Assembly (NCBI GenBank): GCA_947650285.1
Contig: CANTFL010000320.1
Span: forward strand, 124,001 to 188,000
Direction of reading: 5' to 3'
DNA from: Hyaloperonospora brassicae
Lineage: Eukaryota > Oomycota > Peronosporomycetes > Peronosporales > Peronosporaceae
DNA: 64,000 nt
Part shown: piece after piece, positions 63,851 through 64,000 of the stretch
Numbering within the stretch: the first letter of the stretch is position 1
How the letters are laid out: the number at the start of each line of letters is the position of its first letter
Notes under the pieces: model-generated
Told to the model about the DNA's origin: nothing
Seen by the model: only the letters and a program-made list of their open reading frames with translations
The model's database searches: none
Program-made: the position numbers and the translations under genes

Positions 63851-64000
63851 CGCAGTATTTAGTTACAGGAACCAGGTCACTTTCATGACGTACAACTTAA
63901 TCAGGAGGAAAAACGAACGGCGGGTTATTACAACCCACGTCCTCGAACTCTTGATCAAAAGATAGAAAAGGTCCATGGGGTTTTAAAAATTCGTAGATCC

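Larger units (their letters stand above)
60300..64000 (-). mobile_element. Element C: decayed Ty3/gypsy (chromodomain family), continues past the window
   Basis: Reading leftward from 63960: RT fingers (63850-63575), RT palm and connection (63600-62986), RNase H (62986-62584), integrase (62101-61261) and chromodomain (61017-60772). All match elements A and B in order. An antisense frame (plus strand) lies at the 3' end, but the 3' LTR is missing, probably lost where element G abuts. The 5' half is beyond the window. Confidence 0.75.

Overview
This window looks like a repeat-rich, gene-poor stretch of an oomycete nuclear genome, most likely a Peronosporaceae species such as a downy mildew or Phytophthora. 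The grounds are (i) one intact secreted WY/EER-type effector gene preceded by a good match to the oomycete Inr core promoter, (ii) many Ty3/gypsy LTR retrotransposons, some with a chromodomain, and (iii) fragments of an oomycete-style hAT-like protein and of a host nuclear-transport receptor gene. No tRNA, rRNA, CRISPR or bacterial operon was seen.

Layout. 1-7200: old gypsy element A (+), with a solo LTR of a second family nested in it. 7200-10620: no gene, two tandem-repeat blocks. 10621-11068: solo LTR. 11520-12869: the effector gene, the only intact host-type gene recognised. 13544-13984: another solo LTR. 14187-22612: gypsy element B (+), with both LTRs, primer site, polypurine tract, gag, protease, a pol lacking the RT core, integrase and chromodomain, and a long ANTISENSE reading frame just inside the 3' LTR; a ~0.9 kb LTR of another family is nested in it. 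22613-31940: mostly unassigned, AT-rich in part, with a solo LTR, a gypsy integrase relic and a hAT-like relic. 31940-39669: gypsy element D (-). 39670-48482: a decayed karyopherin (importin-13/transportin-3-like) gene (-), split by gypsy element F (+, 41287-47741), which itself carries a 1855 bp LTR-like insertion with a perfect 4 bp target duplication. 48483-56409: gypsy element E (+), whose first 4.67 kb is a near-identical inverted copy of D and whose 3' end belongs to a different subfamily. 57676-60290: decayed copia element G (-). 60300-64000: gypsy element C (-), running off the window.

The most interesting signal is that the gypsy elements carry a second gene on the opposite strand, between the end of pol and the 3' LTR and starting just inside that LTR. 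In B and C the antisense protein is conserved in amino-acid sequence. In D and E a different antisense protein is conserved, with a C-x6-C-x2-C motif. I do not recognise either protein. Other points of note are the D/E inverted duplication bracketing a broken host gene, an acidic insertion in the D/E integrase, and in-frame stops that look mostly like C-to-T or G-to-A changes at Gln, Arg or Trp codons.

Almost all retroelement frames are broken, so the elements should be read as relics. Boundaries marked approximate were set by eye from repeat comparison within the window.
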